Below are positions 24,831 to 38,439 of a DNA stretch of 64,000 nt, one piece after another. Position numbers and translations under genes: made by a program. Position 1 is the stretch's first letter; the number at the start of each line of letters is the position of its first letter. Origin of the DNA: Fasciolopsis buskii (taxonomy: Eukaryota; Platyhelminthes; Trematoda; Plagiorchiida; Fasciolidae); NCBI GenBank assembly GCA_008360955.1, contig LUCM01007435.1:94991-158990 (forward strand). The letters are read 5' to 3'. The notes under the pieces are model-generated. The model searched no databases. It worked only from the letters and a program-made list of their open reading frames with translations, and was not told where the DNA came from.

Positions 24831-27800
24831 CTCTTCGAGTAAATGATATCGTCAGGTACTAGCTAAAAACACGACACTGGTGCAGCGTTAACAGTTGTGA
24901 AAGCTGAAAATGAAATTTGCGATAGTTTGACGGAGCATTTAGTACGATCTGGTTCACGGAAATCAAATACTATCTACCAATATCCCTAGCGGTGGTATAA
25001 AATCGAAGTACAAAATTTCGGAGGTTACTTACTGGCATAGTATTATTTTACCTAAATGACCAAACACAGAGCCACTGCTTTTTTCTCGCTAACGTCCTTC
25101 TTCCACTAGTGAAGTGAAAAAAAACAGAATGGCCTTCCATTTCCTACAACACCTGGCTTCTCAAACTATTTAAGAAATTCTACGGCACGCCTCAGGTGTT
25201 GCTCACCACAGTTATTCGTAAAAACCGGCAAGTCGGTGATCTCGGGCGGATGTAAACTGATCGGAAGAACAGTGAACATGTGATTCCATCTTTGAGTAGA
25301 TCCACGCGTGTCTCTACATGCCACAGCACAAAGCCTAGCGAGTTTGGTTATTAATTCTCATGAATGAGCAACACATGTGCGATTCAATGTAATCGAATGA
25401 ATGTCACAGCAGCCAAAATAACTCGACTGTGGTTGGCTTGCATCTTGGTTCTCCAAGACTGATTGCGATTTGAAAACCAATCCACTGACTGAGTCGGTTG
25501 TTCATCTGCTAAAGGAGAGTGTACCGATTCATTTCGATCCTCTTTTGCAAGAACGGCTCGGGGAATTTTTGTTTCCTATCCGCTGGGAGGATCACGTCTA
25601 GGATGCACTAAACGATCTACGTTTGAACGTCATTCAGAACCCTTTTAGCTGCACTGTTTACACCAACGGAAATCGATTTGCCAGGTTTATTGACTGATAA
25701 AAACACAATTAGTTGGAAAATTGGAAAAGTTTTGAGAGTCAAAAATATCTACTTATTAATGATAGACTAGCACATCTCATAGATTAGCGTACCTATGATG
25801 CATTCAGTCGTGCTATCACACAGCACGATTTGATTCAAACAGTGGGAGATAAGTTAAATCCGACCAGCCCCACTACACCACTATCCAATCAGGTGATGAC
25901 ATGTGATTCTTTCCACTCATCCACGTTTGTCCAAAAAGTTAGCCAGTCAGTAACAGTAGGCCATAGACTTCTAGTATATCCTGCGCGTGCCTTCGACTAG
26001 TGGACTTAACTCGAATGCATCTTCGCACTTCATTTTGACTTATTCTTCCTAAAATTTGAACGACCGACGCACCACTGAACGGGGATAACCGATAGAACAA
26101 AACGCTAGTCACGAAACACTGAATAGTGATTTGTGTAACTCATGTCTGTTGGTCACAGATTCGACGACCAAGTTGGTTAGCTGAAAGTCCCCTTTCGAGC
26201 TCAACTGTCAGGAACACTTTTCGGACACGAAACTATTAATGTTTCGCTTTTTATAAAGTATAGCTGTCAATTCAGGATGCAAACATCATTTGAAACTTAA
26301 TACCGCGAATGTTTGCTACATTAACCCGTGACTATGGTGAACAACATCGACAGAGACGATCATTTCCACGGTCGTGCTAAACTGACTGCTAAACAGCTTT
26401 CAAAGAACTATATGTGTAAAGCTACTTACTCAACGTGGAAATTTCCCAAATTTTATATATAAGACTGCTTGAAATAAGTTGATCTCCTGTGCCGTAATAT
26501 CGAAGACTGCTGTTAATATTCCTCTAAAATCTTTTGCAGAATTGAATTCTCAGTTTTGGGCGGCGTTATAGTCAGCTGGATCAAAATAGACGACTCACCC
26601 GGTGAGTTTGTAATATACCTAAAAGAACATTCAGAATACAAAACAATAGTAATAATAATAACAATACTAATCAAAACTAATACAACCCATTGGATAAATC
26701 CTACCAATCCTCTGATCTCTGTACTGATATACTTAGTAATTAGGTTCAAAAGCCAGCTTCTATGTGATTCAGCATACTGAATATTTGGTATACATATAAA
26801 GATGCATGTAAGCGTACATCCAGTTTCGCATTATACAAACAAACACGCCATAATAGATAAAATTGATGATATTTAGATAAACAATATGTAACAGTTGCGG
26901 ATAAAATGGTCACACACATTTAAGTTCACCGAGTTACGCCAATGTTAGGCTTACAATTGCGCACTACGTAGTTTTGAGGAGAATCACGCTGAACAATCTA
27001 ATGCTCCAGGAGTTACGCTCCACATTGAAAACAACACAAATAACAGTGTTCACAAAGTTATGACTTGAGGATCAGATTGTCGTTACATGCGTACGTGTGA
27101 ATGATGGGAGGAAGACAACAGTTAAACTATGATTTTTTGGCTTACAGGTGTATCGGTTTGTATGTAAACGTTCTGCATTGATGACTAGGCCAAGGTCATA
27201 AGGTAGCTCGTGTTTGGAAGTAGTTGAAGGTAGAAATGATAGCCCTCAAAACTGAGACAATGAAGACTTTCATTCAGATCGGTATTTAGCGCAGAACAGA
27301 TGTGTAGCTCCAAAGCCATGCGGTTTAGCAGAAGCAAGCAATCGTCGCTACATTCGTAGTGAATTGCACTTCTAGTCTGTTACGGTCATCAGGATTGTAG
27401 CTAAAGTAGAAGGCTTTACTGTCTATAATCACTGTTACGTCCAATGCTCTCATCATATCAAAGCTTCTCCGGGTAGCGATGTACCCTGTGTTCCATAGGT
27501 TGAGACGATACTTCAGCAAGCTGCAGCAATCTACTACCCAAAGTCAACTTGCAAAGCCTGTATGAATGTTATTGGAAGCCCAATAATCACAATATGACAG
27601 CCGTATGGCTATCGCCTTCATAGTTCCCGTCTGTCAAAAGTCCATATTTCCGAATGCGGTTCATTGTGTATTAGGATTTCAGAGGCTGAAATAATCTATG
27701 AAAATACAGGTCCTTCTGGATTCCACAGTATCCCACCTTAACTTAACAAAAAATATAACTGCGCTCTGATCTACCGTGGGCCCACATCTTCCATAATCCC

Positions 27801-29439
27801 TGGCAGCGATTGCTGGTAGTGAACTCGACAATGTAGCTGAAAACGAAAGATGAATTCCAGAACGCTCTATGAACTTCAATCCACGGTGTCTCGAAATATA
27901 ATAAAAATTTCGGCGCTGGAATCTGGGACGGGCACGCCAGCCACTCAGGCGATTTGAACTAGACCATAAGTGAAAGAATGACTATCAGTAAGTAGACTCC
28001 GAAGATGTTGACAGGTTGGTTTTTTGCAACATACGCTAACAACGATTCAAAGTTTTCTTTTGCAACATTACTCAAATGACCATCACAACGCTCACCAAAC
28101 TGATTTCATCATTTGGTCCAGTCTGTAGAGGACTGTCGTGCATTCCGCGGGTTATATAAGCCATGAGATCCACCTGTTTGCGTGACCTAGGGAATGACCA
28201 CCAAGGCGGTTCAGTTTCATCGATCTGGGAAAGTCAAAATAACCACAGGCCCCAAGCGGGTGCTATTGCGATCCAGGCAGGTGATTTAGTCATAGGAGAA
28301 CCAAGTAGTTCATATAAAAATAGAGAGAGAAGAATAGGGAAAACCTCTAGAAAAAGGGGTTTCTGAAACCACTCTCAAACTAAAAGAAGGTCACACGACG
28401 GAAAACTCCAAACACCGACCGCTGCAGCGCGTGGTCACGCGCCTCGCAAGACAAAAATGCTGGATAGCAATGACTGAAAATGAAGATCACATCAGGAACT
28501 GATTACTATGGCAAAATTGCTCGGCTCGTCCAGTGCGCTTTAATTTTTACTACAACCCTGATTCTTTTTGACGTGATGCGGACGGCCAATCCATCTCCAA
28601 AGACAGTAGGAAACTGGAAGACGGGAAAAGCATTCTGACCGAATTCACTATCGGCCTGCCAAATGGTAAAACTACCATGTTTTTGTCCCTGTGAACCATA
28701 GATGTGATCTGGAAAGTTTTGCAGAAATTCCTAAGATAATCAATCAAATAAGAAACAAAAAAGGCTACGATGAGAATGACGTATCACCGAGAATCGAAAA
28801 AATGATGTTTATCTTCACTGGGTTGTGAGCTTTACCATCTACCATTGTTTTACCTAAGATTAGACTAAACTGTATGCGCAACGGATCACTCATTAGCACA
28901 AGGCCACACAAACAGTTGATTGGCTTAACACGTGAATGCAAATCGGACTAAGCGTTAAGGCACCTCACACAATATGAGCAACTCCTAGATATACTTTGGT
29001 ACTGACTTGAATCTGCAAGATCAGTAGTCGTGCAGCGCTATGGAACAGACTAGAAGGCAACACTGAACAAAGCAAGGAATTTAAGGAGCTATCTCACCCG
29101 CTAACGTGTGACATGAACAACACAGAGCACAAGCGCAAGTTAGCTGGTGACCTACTAACATGATTCACAATCCCCCTAATCTCTGCTGCTTATATAGCTT
29201 TGTTGAATGACCCTGGATGTTGAGCTGAGTGACCAATCACAAATTTACGTGAACCTAAAAGCCCGATTTTCGTGCTCCATAACGGAAGTGTAATTTTACT
29301 GTGAGTAATCTTGAGGATTCGCAGTTCTCTCCGCGATAAGACTGACTCTTCCACTTCCTTGATTGTGTCCAGCTTCACTTTGGGTTGTACAGAAAGCTAT
29401 GCGGCGATCAGTTACTCAAGCATCTAATTGAGTTTAATA
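24831..29439. other. Long stretch with no recognisable gene
   Basis: Only short open frames on both strands (at most 83 codons) and no family motif that I can identify. AT content rises around 26400-26900. Confidence 0.45.
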
Positions 29440-29850
29440 GTTTACATCTTGGATGCGGAGTTTGCAGACGATGTTGCTGTACTCGGTGATTCGCCAGCAA
29501 CCATGTAGCTGATTTTTGGTGGAATCAATGGCCCTGGGGCGCAAACTAGTTTCAAGGTCAGCGCTGTCTAGATAAAGCATTTCTAGGAGTCAGATCTCGC
29601 TTCCGAACAACCATTTAACAACAATCACCACACCCTATTGCACCATCTTTTCACAAATACCTATACGTTCTGCTGTCATATGGCCAGACGAAGAACAAAA
29701 TTACGACGAGAATCAATGAAGCATGTGGAACAATTTTGCTTTCACAAATTGTACTACAGACACACAGTCAAGTCAACATTCGGAAAATGATTCCGGTCTT
29801 TAAAGTTGCTGCACTGTTCGTGCTCAGTCACAAGTGAGGAACGTGGGCAA
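29440..29850 (+). pseudogene. LINE reverse-transcriptase fragment (palm and thumb)
   Basis: 29456-29500 reads EFADDVAVLGDSPATM, which contains the RT catalytic FADD box and the LGDSP-type helix start, followed by a stop. After about 50 residues GINGPGAQTSFKVSA matches 'NNINGLGAQTGLKVNASKT'. At 29690-29750 NKITTRINEACGTILLSQI matches the LINE thumb motif 'xEITTRINKACGAFxxLR'. Stops and frameshifts interrupt it. It represents a LINE lineage different from the RTE copies near 46 and 57 kb, where the equivalent reads YLGSCES. Confidence 0.7.
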
Positions 29851-29877
29851 TGGTACCGAAAAACAGCAAGTTGTAAG

Positions 29878-29890
29878 CTCTCTCTCTCTC
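29878..29890. repeat. CT dinucleotide repeat
   Basis: (CT)n of about 13 bp. Confidence 0.7.
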
Positions 29891-30309
29891 AACTACTTCT
29901 CTGACCAAAAGTGAGTGAAAGAATATCTAACGATGCAATAACAAAGCGCTACTTGAAAACCAAAAAATTGCTGGTTTACTTTTGCTGCTGTCCACTGCAA
30001 TGGCTTAGTCATTTACTATGGCGGCCAGACACGGAACTCAGCTGACAAATGCATTCGCTTTCAATTTATTCGGAATGATGTAGCAACCTTGGAGTTAGGC
30101 TGAAAACATGAATCAGTGTCCTCAAAAGGGATCTGGAGCTTCTAAGTCTAACCAAGATCGACCCGCGGCGACCTTTACTGGAAGCTAAACTGGCTTCATG
30201 TGATTTGCTTGGATTTGGCCTCCAACCTCAACGATTTTTTGACGGTGATCGGTGGCGCCGGCCGATTCTCTTTTGAGAGGTAGCTGCGCAGAGGAAAAGG
30301 CAATTTACT

Positions 30310-30348
30310 ATTATATCTATAAACACAAATATATATGTATATATGCGC
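30310..30348. repeat. AT-rich TA-type repeat
   Basis: Interrupted TATATA/TATATG run. Confidence 0.6.
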
Positions 30349-31288
30349 GATTTGGGAATGAATTTCAATTTCAGCTCTGGTTGTGATAGTCTTCTGATTC
30401 ATTTTGATTACCAGGACCAGTCTTAATACTTCCTGCTATTTCTAGTTCGTGGATCATGACAGACAACGCTGAAAGTGGATCGAGTCTTGGAATTTGACCT
30501 GCATTCATAAAGACTATTATTAACAGGATTGGAGAGGTGTTAGGGAAATGGTAACTCAAATTCCTCACGGATATTTTTGTATAGGGTATATTGCTATCAG
30601 GTTCAGCAAACCGGATGGGAGAAACGCGACAAAACAAAAATATATTTAGCCGTAACAATTTGTAACTGAGGTAGAAACATTATGAGAAAACAACAGGATA
30701 AGATGTATTGATAGAAATGCATGAAATAGTGTGAGATTTCAAGTGGAAACTTTGAATTTGCAAAGACCGCGCAATTTGGACGTCCAGCTACCAAAATTAA
30801 AAGAACAGCTAGGATGGAATTAAAAGAACCTACATGGCAGTTGCTAAATACAACTCTGGATAGGTGAATAGCACGAGGGACAAAAATCACTAGGGTAAGT
30901 GAAAGGGAAAGACCGAAGGTTTATTTCTGAGCATTTTAATGAGTTAGGAGGAAGATTGCAAAGTTCTGAAAAATTTGCAACAATTCCAAATCGTAAACGT
31001 GGGCGCTATACCGGTACGTCGTCTGTACGTTTGCTTATGAACCAATGTAAAATAAAATGGGAGACCAATGATGCAATTCAAGAGAGATGACAGAAGACTA
31101 CCGGACCCTTGAAGAACACAAGATTTAGTTTAACATAAAACAAATGATTTCCCTTCATATTTGGTTTTTGATAAGTTCATGCCAATGCCAAGTAAGCCAT
31201 GCCAAAAACTAGGACGGATTTTCAAAAGAGTGAGGATCCTGAAGTTGAAATATGACGAAAGAGTAGAAACAAACGGAGCAGAGTAATA

Positions 31289-31353
31289 AAATATATATAT
31301 CTCATTACCTGAGAAAAGCTACTTATGCCATTACATCACTATATATATATATC
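31289..31353. repeat. Two short TA microsatellites
   Basis: (AT)n tracts at about 31289-31300 and 31339-31353, separated by about 40 bp. Confidence 0.65.
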
Positions 31354-32988
31354 TTGACAAAAAATTTTCACTATAGGAAGGATTGGATTAATCAGATACA
31401 AATATGGGTGGGGAAGGGATTTACGATGTTACATGCATAACCTAAATACACAAGAATGTGTTGTGTTAATTGTTTTGTTGTCTAGGGTTTGTATTATGAC
31501 GGGGAGGTGGGCCAGGCTAGTTGAAGCGCAACCACAAATTGTTTTTGAGAACAAAGTGGAGGATTGTGAAGACGGATGGCATGAGTACGAATCACTGAAA
31601 ACGAGCTTGTTCGCCAACTTGTGTTTTCTCAATGTGCTCAGTGGTAATTTTCAAGGAAAAGCTACTCAATTACTACTAGAATAAATGGACCTGAAGGCCG
31701 AGTTCAGTTTGCAATTATGAAGTTCGAAGACCAATTAGAAGTTAACCAGTGGAGACCTACAGAACTTTTCAAAGAAACCGAGTGTGGTGTGCTTCATCAG
31801 CGTTAAAATTTTGAGAAAAAGCGGCAAGATGGTGTGGTTTGGAGGGAATGATCGACATTATTTTTAATTAAGTATCAGAACAGTTGGCAACGTATTCTGA
31901 CCAGTTCGAATGCCGTATGATTGCCGAAGTTTTTTTATCAATGAGACTGTAATTTCCACTGCCGTGCTAGTTTCATACCTGTGGGTGCATGGGGATAAAC
32001 ATTCCGGGCTTGTCGCAAATGGAACATTGGTGGTGTTGTACGGTTTGAAGAGCTGATCGCTTTCTGTGCATTCTACAACAGTAAAACGGGTGAACGGCTG
32101 TTGAATGAATGCATCGTTTTGGTCCCCACTATCAACTGGACTATTGGGCAAATTTTTATTCTAGTCACTCGGTATCCGGATCTTATTATTAAAATACTTG
32201 GCTTCTGACTTCTTAGCAAAAAAAGAATTTGTGACCCAGGAGTCCGGATCATGGGTAGTGAAACAAAAATCACAGGAGTACTTGCTTATGGTACGCAGCG
32301 ACATATGACTGAAATAAAACGAGTCAGTTAGATTGCGCCATTCAGTCTGAGACAAAAAAACGAGAAGCGTCAAACCATGGGACCATGTGGTCAAGAGAAT
32401 ATGGATAAGCGGCCATTCAGCGGAGACAGAGTGGTCTAAAAATACGATTAACGGTCTTACACTGAGAAATTTGACTATGCTTTGATTTTATCTAATAAAA
32501 TACTTTCGCATTGAGAGGCGCGAGGTCTCTGAGGCATCCCGTTAAGTTTTATGGAAAGAGATTCCAGACGGAACTGAGACAACCATTTGATTTTACAACA
32601 GTTAGCAACAATTGTTTGCAACTGTTTCACAGAGTCACCGTTCTTGAATCTCTTTTTGACAAAATGGGACGACTGTATACAGCCGCAGTGCTAATGAAAT
32701 CTAGTGAATTTTCGTTATGCCTGCACATCTGACTCATACGGAGATGTATAAAACTCTTTTAATTTTGATGAAATCGGTTTCAAAGTTACATCAAAAGTCG
32801 AAACTTCTCTCCGGAAAGTTTGCTTCGAAGGCTGAATATAGTAGCTATTTATTGACAGAACTTAAGGCAATAAATCTTGGTGATTTCGACGCATATATCA
32901 CTTAATTAAGATCTTGTTTGATTAACTGATTTTAGTGTTTAGAAAAGTTAAGCAATCGGAAAGCACTTCAGAGACTCGCGCGTCGCAC

Positions 32989-33017
32989 TGCACACACACA
33001 CGAACACACGCACACAA
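32989..33017. repeat. CA microsatellite
   Basis: Interrupted (CA)n of about 29 bp; it explains the Val/Cys-rich antisense frame here. Confidence 0.85.
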
Positions 33018-35294
33018 ATGAGCTTTGAACCCCAACAATGAAGAGCACACCGTAGAATAGTGACTAATCTCATCAGAATTTGTGTGTTTACGTATAGCTG
33101 ATGTGTCATTTGTTGTCGGAATACAGGAAACTTCAACCGTGATTGTATTTATTTTCGAACTCTCAATTCCGATCCTCTCGTTGAACTAAGGCATCCCATG
33201 AGTCTTCTGCCAAGTAGTTGTTCGATTCTGTGCAGCTTCAGAAAGCATAAATATTATTCTGTCCGTCTATATTTATGAAAGCAGAAGTGGTCAGGCAAGT
33301 TTGGATCGCAAATGCAGACGTAGCAATTTGACTTAATCAACCACGGGATAACTTCGGATACGACTCAATTCAACTGACGCGTGAGTGGATGGTAAAAATA
33401 AAGAGTAGGCTTGAGGTCCTAGATATATGAACACGGTAATTGGATTTCTCTTTATCTATCTGTCGTATTGGGTTAACTCCGTGCTTCTGCTACTGTTGAG
33501 CAGTGGTGAAAGTCAACGGCAGAATGAAAGTAGATTTTTTTACGGACATTCGAGACCACAGTGCGAACCAGATGTTTGGATTGTGATGAGTTCACTTGGC
33601 TTTTCCTATGTCATTAAATACACATATGCTCATACTTAGGCTGATGATGTCACCACTGAAGAGCTGATACGAGAAAAACTAATCCTCACGAGCAATTTGA
33701 GTTCATGGAACAGAAGTGGTTTTCCCTGCTTGGTGCAAAAAAGAGGCATAGCCAGGATACCGACAAAATATCAGTCGACTGCCCCAAAACACTGGGTTTT
33801 GCTTGTAACTTTCGGTTGAAAGATTATCGTATCAGTCCTCATATGTTGTTTGAGGTCATGTAAAACGATACAAAACCGTTCAGATACACCAAGGCACCAG
33901 TGGTTCCTACTTAGAATGTTTTGTATCTTGAATAGTTTATTGTTCTAAGATTCTCTTCGCAACCAAAAATTTACCACTCTATTTATGTTCATTCTTGCTG
34001 TCTAACTAGTCATGAATTTTATCTCAGTTCTCAGTTTTGCTCATTTTGATGGCCGTACATAGCCTATAGTGCATAAAACCATAGATGTGGCTAAATGGTT
34101 TGGAAGGCATTGAATAAATCTAAATTTCTGGTTCGTCATGGTAAAACAGTTTCCCACTCGGTACACGTTGGGAAATATCAATATAATGTGAGGTCGGCCT
34201 AAAATCCAATAAAAGACAAGGAAAATGCCTTAAGGTTCACTCAACCAGGCGCGGCAATTAGTTTCACAGAGCCAACAGCCATAAACTCAAAATAGTTGAA
34301 AAGCATAAACCCTAAATCGGTGCCAAAGATTACAAATTCCGCCAATAGTTGGCATACTCGGAACATGTGATATTATATGTCACATGATCGACTAAAATGT
34401 ATGCCATGTTTGGTAGTGAGTATAAAGAGCACGTGTCAGCATACGCAAGCGACGAGTGAGAATAATCAATGCAGACTGGTTTAGACCTGCGCACAACTAT
34501 AGGGCTGGGATACATACAGGCTCAATATGCAAGGTAGACAGCAGAAAGCTACTTCGGAGTAGGCGTTTATTGGACTCAGCTAAGTTGTGCCCGCCTGTTA
34601 TCGTCGAGTAAGTTCCGTATCCCGAGTTGGGGGCTATTTAAAGTAACCTCGTCAGGTATTCAAGTGGATGAAAGAATACAGAACTGTGAACTCCTATGTA
34701 AGTGAGGACCTAACTCCGGAGATAAATGAGAGTATGCGGAATTTTAAAGTCCTACATCAGACTTCATATGCGCATACCTTTGGTTTTTGTCACGCAAAGA
34801 TGACGCTTGATAAGTTCAGTGTGAATTGGTGCTAATTAGCAGTATCCAGTTCCGTAAAGTGAAAAACTACATGAAAATATGGGGCATATGTTGAGTCCAG
34901 CCATCTGCGTGAACAAGGCTAAAATGTCAATTGATGCCCGTCCACCATCGCTGATAAGCCGGACGTCATTTCTGATGTCATGTTTCGAGGAGAAGTTTCA
35001 AAACTGACCAATAACTCAAATTTCACGCCTTCGCCAAAGTTGAACAACTCCTGATTCGTAGCTTGGCTTATCGTCTGGGTGTTACTGAGATTGAAGTAAA
35101 CAGCTTGTCTTACTCGTGCTTTGGTTCGGCCAATCTTTAATGAAACATAGACTTGCTTTCTTTTTCTCTCTTATTCTTTCATTCATGCGTTAGAGAATTA
35201 ACTAGTCCAGTCTATGTCTTTGTACTACAGTGCCCAGCCGAGTTAATATTCATCCCGTTTGGGACACACTATTTGGTATGTTATAATAGTAAGG

Positions 35295-35542
35295 GATAGA
35301 ATGTTTTCATGAAAAACTTCACCGTGTGATTCAACAAACCGCTCAGAGCCTGCCCAGTAGCTTAATGGCTAAGACGTTCGACTCGACATCGTTCGTCCCG
35401 GGTTCGCGTCTCAGTTCGGGCGCGGTGGATAAGCAATGCAGGCGATTCCTAACAAGGATAAAACAACTGTACAGTGCTTCCATGGTTTCTTGATGGTGAG
35501 TTGAACGATGATATCACACGGTGAATTATTTCATGAAAACAC
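35295..35542 (+). mobile_element. tRNA-bearing inverted-repeat element, copy C (form I, full tRNA-like body)
   Basis: The left end is GATAGAATGTTTTCATGAAA and the right end GGTGAATTATTTCATGAAAA, so both termini carry the inverted TTTCATGAAA palindrome. The tRNA-like body lies at about 35347-35425, with A-box-like TAGCTTAATGGC at 35358-35369 and B-box-like GGGTTCGCGTCT at 35400-35411. The anticodon position reads CGA where copy B reads CAG. The long arm runs 35430-35530. There is no ORF. The internal Pol III boxes suggest it could be transcribed like a SINE, while its ends look like those of a DNA element. Confidence 0.85.
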
Positions 35543-35544
35543 CA

Positions 35545-38034
35545 TTTTCTCATGTATGCGACCTCAGAGTCTGTGCTTGCATTATTGTAATACCTATGTG
35601 GTGGTCACATCTTGCACTTTATGAGTAATGCGATTAAATAAAAAAACAGCAACCACGATGAACCAAGAAAGAATGAGCTTCGTGTTATTTCTAGCAAAGA
35701 TCCATATAAACTATGCTTTTACAAAACCGAACACACTGAAAGCAGGACAACCGATGTCTTTCGCTAGATTCAAAATACTGTAATTGGGAGTTCCGTGCTG
35801 GTCTACACAACATATTCGATTACGACTACGGGATTGAAGGTACTGTTCTAATGATTATTTCAACCCAAGCCATCTGCTCATTATATTTCGTATACAGCTA
35901 TTTTACTCGAAAACTGACCAAGACCCGTGTGGCGGGTTGAACTATCTCCGCCAAATTTGTCAAACCTCTACCCGGTCCATTCTCCTCATGAACTGTCTAA
36001 AAAACGTGAGTTTAGTACACTTTAAAATCACTTGTCAGTTTGGGTTTATTACTTGATTCATGGCGCAGCACAGAGGCTAAGCTGATTGCTAACAACCACC
36101 GAAGTATCTTACAGCATGATCATTAGTTCTGTGTGTACTTCATATCGATCGAGTTTTTCAAATCATCGAAGCTCATTTTCCTGCTCTAATAACTCGGCAA
36201 GGCTATCCAGAAGAAGCATATGCACCACTCAGTCAGCTACCGACTGCTCTGGAATAGACTTGATATCTTGCAGATCCTGATTGATTGCCCAAAGGATACA
36301 GGTGCATTCTCTCTTACAACGAACGATCCGTACGTTACGATTACTCACAAAAAGCATCTTCTACCACACACGACTGTTTGCCACTCCGACGTTATGTAAC
36401 TTTCTTTCCATCCAATATGAACATAATCATCATGAATTTCACTCTCAAAAATTAGTCCTATTCCTGTCTCTTGGGGTTCACCCTCGGCTAGCACTGAAAT
36501 CTCACCTAATTCGCATCTGTCAGCTAATGACATGTTTCTTCCTCGATGCCCTTTTAAACTAGCCACATTTGGTCTGAAAGCTCTGACATCCTTAGGATTA
36601 CAGGCAAGTCTAGCTTGTACGCTGGAGACCCTGCACATCAAAACGTGTTACATCCAAAGGACTCGCATTCAAAAATCCAACTCTATTTCCATTTACAGTC
36701 CTGTTCATTCCTTCGGTTAAGTTACATTTACATTTTTCTGGAAACCCTAAGACTGTTATTTCTGGTCTTGTTGACATTAGTTACTTCTTGGTGAGAGGGC
36801 TGAAGTTCTCCCATTTGACTGATACGCAGCCTACATCCGGCTGTGCTCAGTGCTACTTAGAGGTTCGTGCAAAGTAAACAGTCGTCGTTCCGACAAACGC
36901 AGTTTGTTTGTCTTCTTAGCACACCTCTTGCAGACTGCAGCCCAGATACGGTAAAGGACAATTTCTATAAAAACTGCATGACCTGCTAAGCACAGCAAAC
37001 TATAGTGATATGATGATCTTAGTAGGACAAGTGAATGCTGAATTAGGTCCATCGAAAGAGCTGCATTTAGGAGGTACTTTTGGTCAAGATTCGTGTTGGA
37101 GCGGTTGTTAGCCCTGCATTCAGGATATCGACTGATTCTGGCAATTACGAAATTTAGAAGTTCCAATCACCAGTATGCTAGCTTACGTCCACCTTCTTTG
37201 TTTGGACATGCTAGTTTGACCAAAATTGCCCCTGAGTCTGATAGAGTACAAGTGGTTATCGGGTTTGCAAGACGACGGGCTATGGTAGATAAATCGCAAA
37301 CAGCACAGAGGCGCGGATGTGCCACACATGGGGTCAGTACGAACGGCAAGACCATATCAAAAACAAAGTAGTTCACTTGCAACCAGCTATCTACTGACAA
37401 AGTTAGGTGTTTAGAAGACCAGAGCACGGATACGCAAACTAAGAAAGTCATATCGTAAGGATTCGACAACAAAATGACAAGAATTAAATCAACTGAATTG
37501 CATCAAACGAGATGGACCGAAACACTTGATGAAGTAATGGAGGCAACACAGGCGCAGATATACCAACAAAATAACCCATAATCATGGTGCTTTCATTCAA
37601 TTAAACGAGTTTTGTGCAGTTTCAGCCTGATTGTTCTCGCCTCAATAAGTGGGGACGGAGGATACCGACTTACGAGCAGGATTGACTGACTGGAAAGCAG
37701 ACTTCGGAGCAGCGATTTGCCGTTATTAAACACTATTGGAGTCAACAATGAACTTATGTGAGCCATGCAACAATTAGCAACATCGCCCGGGTTGTTTGCA
37801 AGACTTTCAGCCTCACTGAAGCATTCCTCCGACTACTAGGACACGTTTGCATGCACCAAGCTATCTATATGCTTCAGCGGGAGCTCAGAAATCACAATAC
37901 ACCGTCGGTCACACTGTGATAAGCTTTCGGACCCGGCTCATCTATCAGTTCCTTGGTACGTGCCAGCTGATAACTTAGAATAGCTCCGCCTGATAACACC
38001 AATAATCACTAGTCATTTACCAAGGGGGAGTTAC
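35545..38034. other. Unassigned region
   Basis: Overlapping open frames of 60-111 codons occur on both strands (36281-36562 +, 36345-36641 -, 36831-37166 -, 37093-37371 +, 37167-37472 -). None shows a domain I recognise, and sense and antisense frames are equally open, which argues against a gene. Confidence 0.4.
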
Positions 38035-38036
38035 AT

Positions 38037-38337
38037 TTTACTGGCTTAGGGTGCTGTGGTCTGAACCAGTGTGAAGACCACCTAGATTTTCACGTCGTCT
38101 CTTTAAGACGTGCTTGAAGTATGAGTGTAGTGAAGGGGGTATATCCCACAGCCGGCAGGGCGGAGTACGCTTAAGGGGTGGGACCGACAAACTTGACCCT
38201 GAAACCTGTAGACCAGGTGCGTTCATGAGCTGGGCGATAGCGAGTTGCCGCAGCCACCCAAGTGACAGGCAGATCTAGAATTCGAACCTCTGACCATTTC
38301 GGAGGCAGATGCCTTATTCATCTGACCACCTCCCGTC
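38037..38337 (-). mobile_element. tRNA-derived SINE (SINE-2), best copy
   Basis: On the minus strand the element starts at about 38337 with GACGGGAGGTGGTCAGATG. An A-box-like GGTCAGATGAATAAGGC follows, then a B-box AGGTTCGAATTCT (plus-strand 38277-38289), as in a tRNA gene. A body of about 220 bp follows, containing blocks shared with 14910-15112, 58858-58965 and 59644-59735. No coding capacity is expected. It sits about 100 bp upstream of the RTE copy on the opposite strand. Confidence 0.75.
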
Positions 38338-38439
38338 TTTGCGCTTTCTTGACGCAAGTCAGTCTGTCCTGGCTAACAGTCATCTTAACGAGATGTGAAT
38401 TCGATGTCAGCTAAAAAGGTCTGCGGAAGCTGGTGCTCC

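Larger units (their letters stand above)
29851..35294. other. Long stretch with no recognisable gene
   Basis: It contains CT, TA and CA microsatellites and short open frames up to 95 codons on both strands. The minus-strand frames at 31864-32394 (95 and 77 codons) look protein-like but overlap one another, have no recognised motif and are within chance length. Confidence 0.45.

Noticed and set aside
33640..33720. ADDV peptide resembling an RT catalytic box
   Set aside because: It is preceded by a stop, and no flanking RT motifs were found in any frame.
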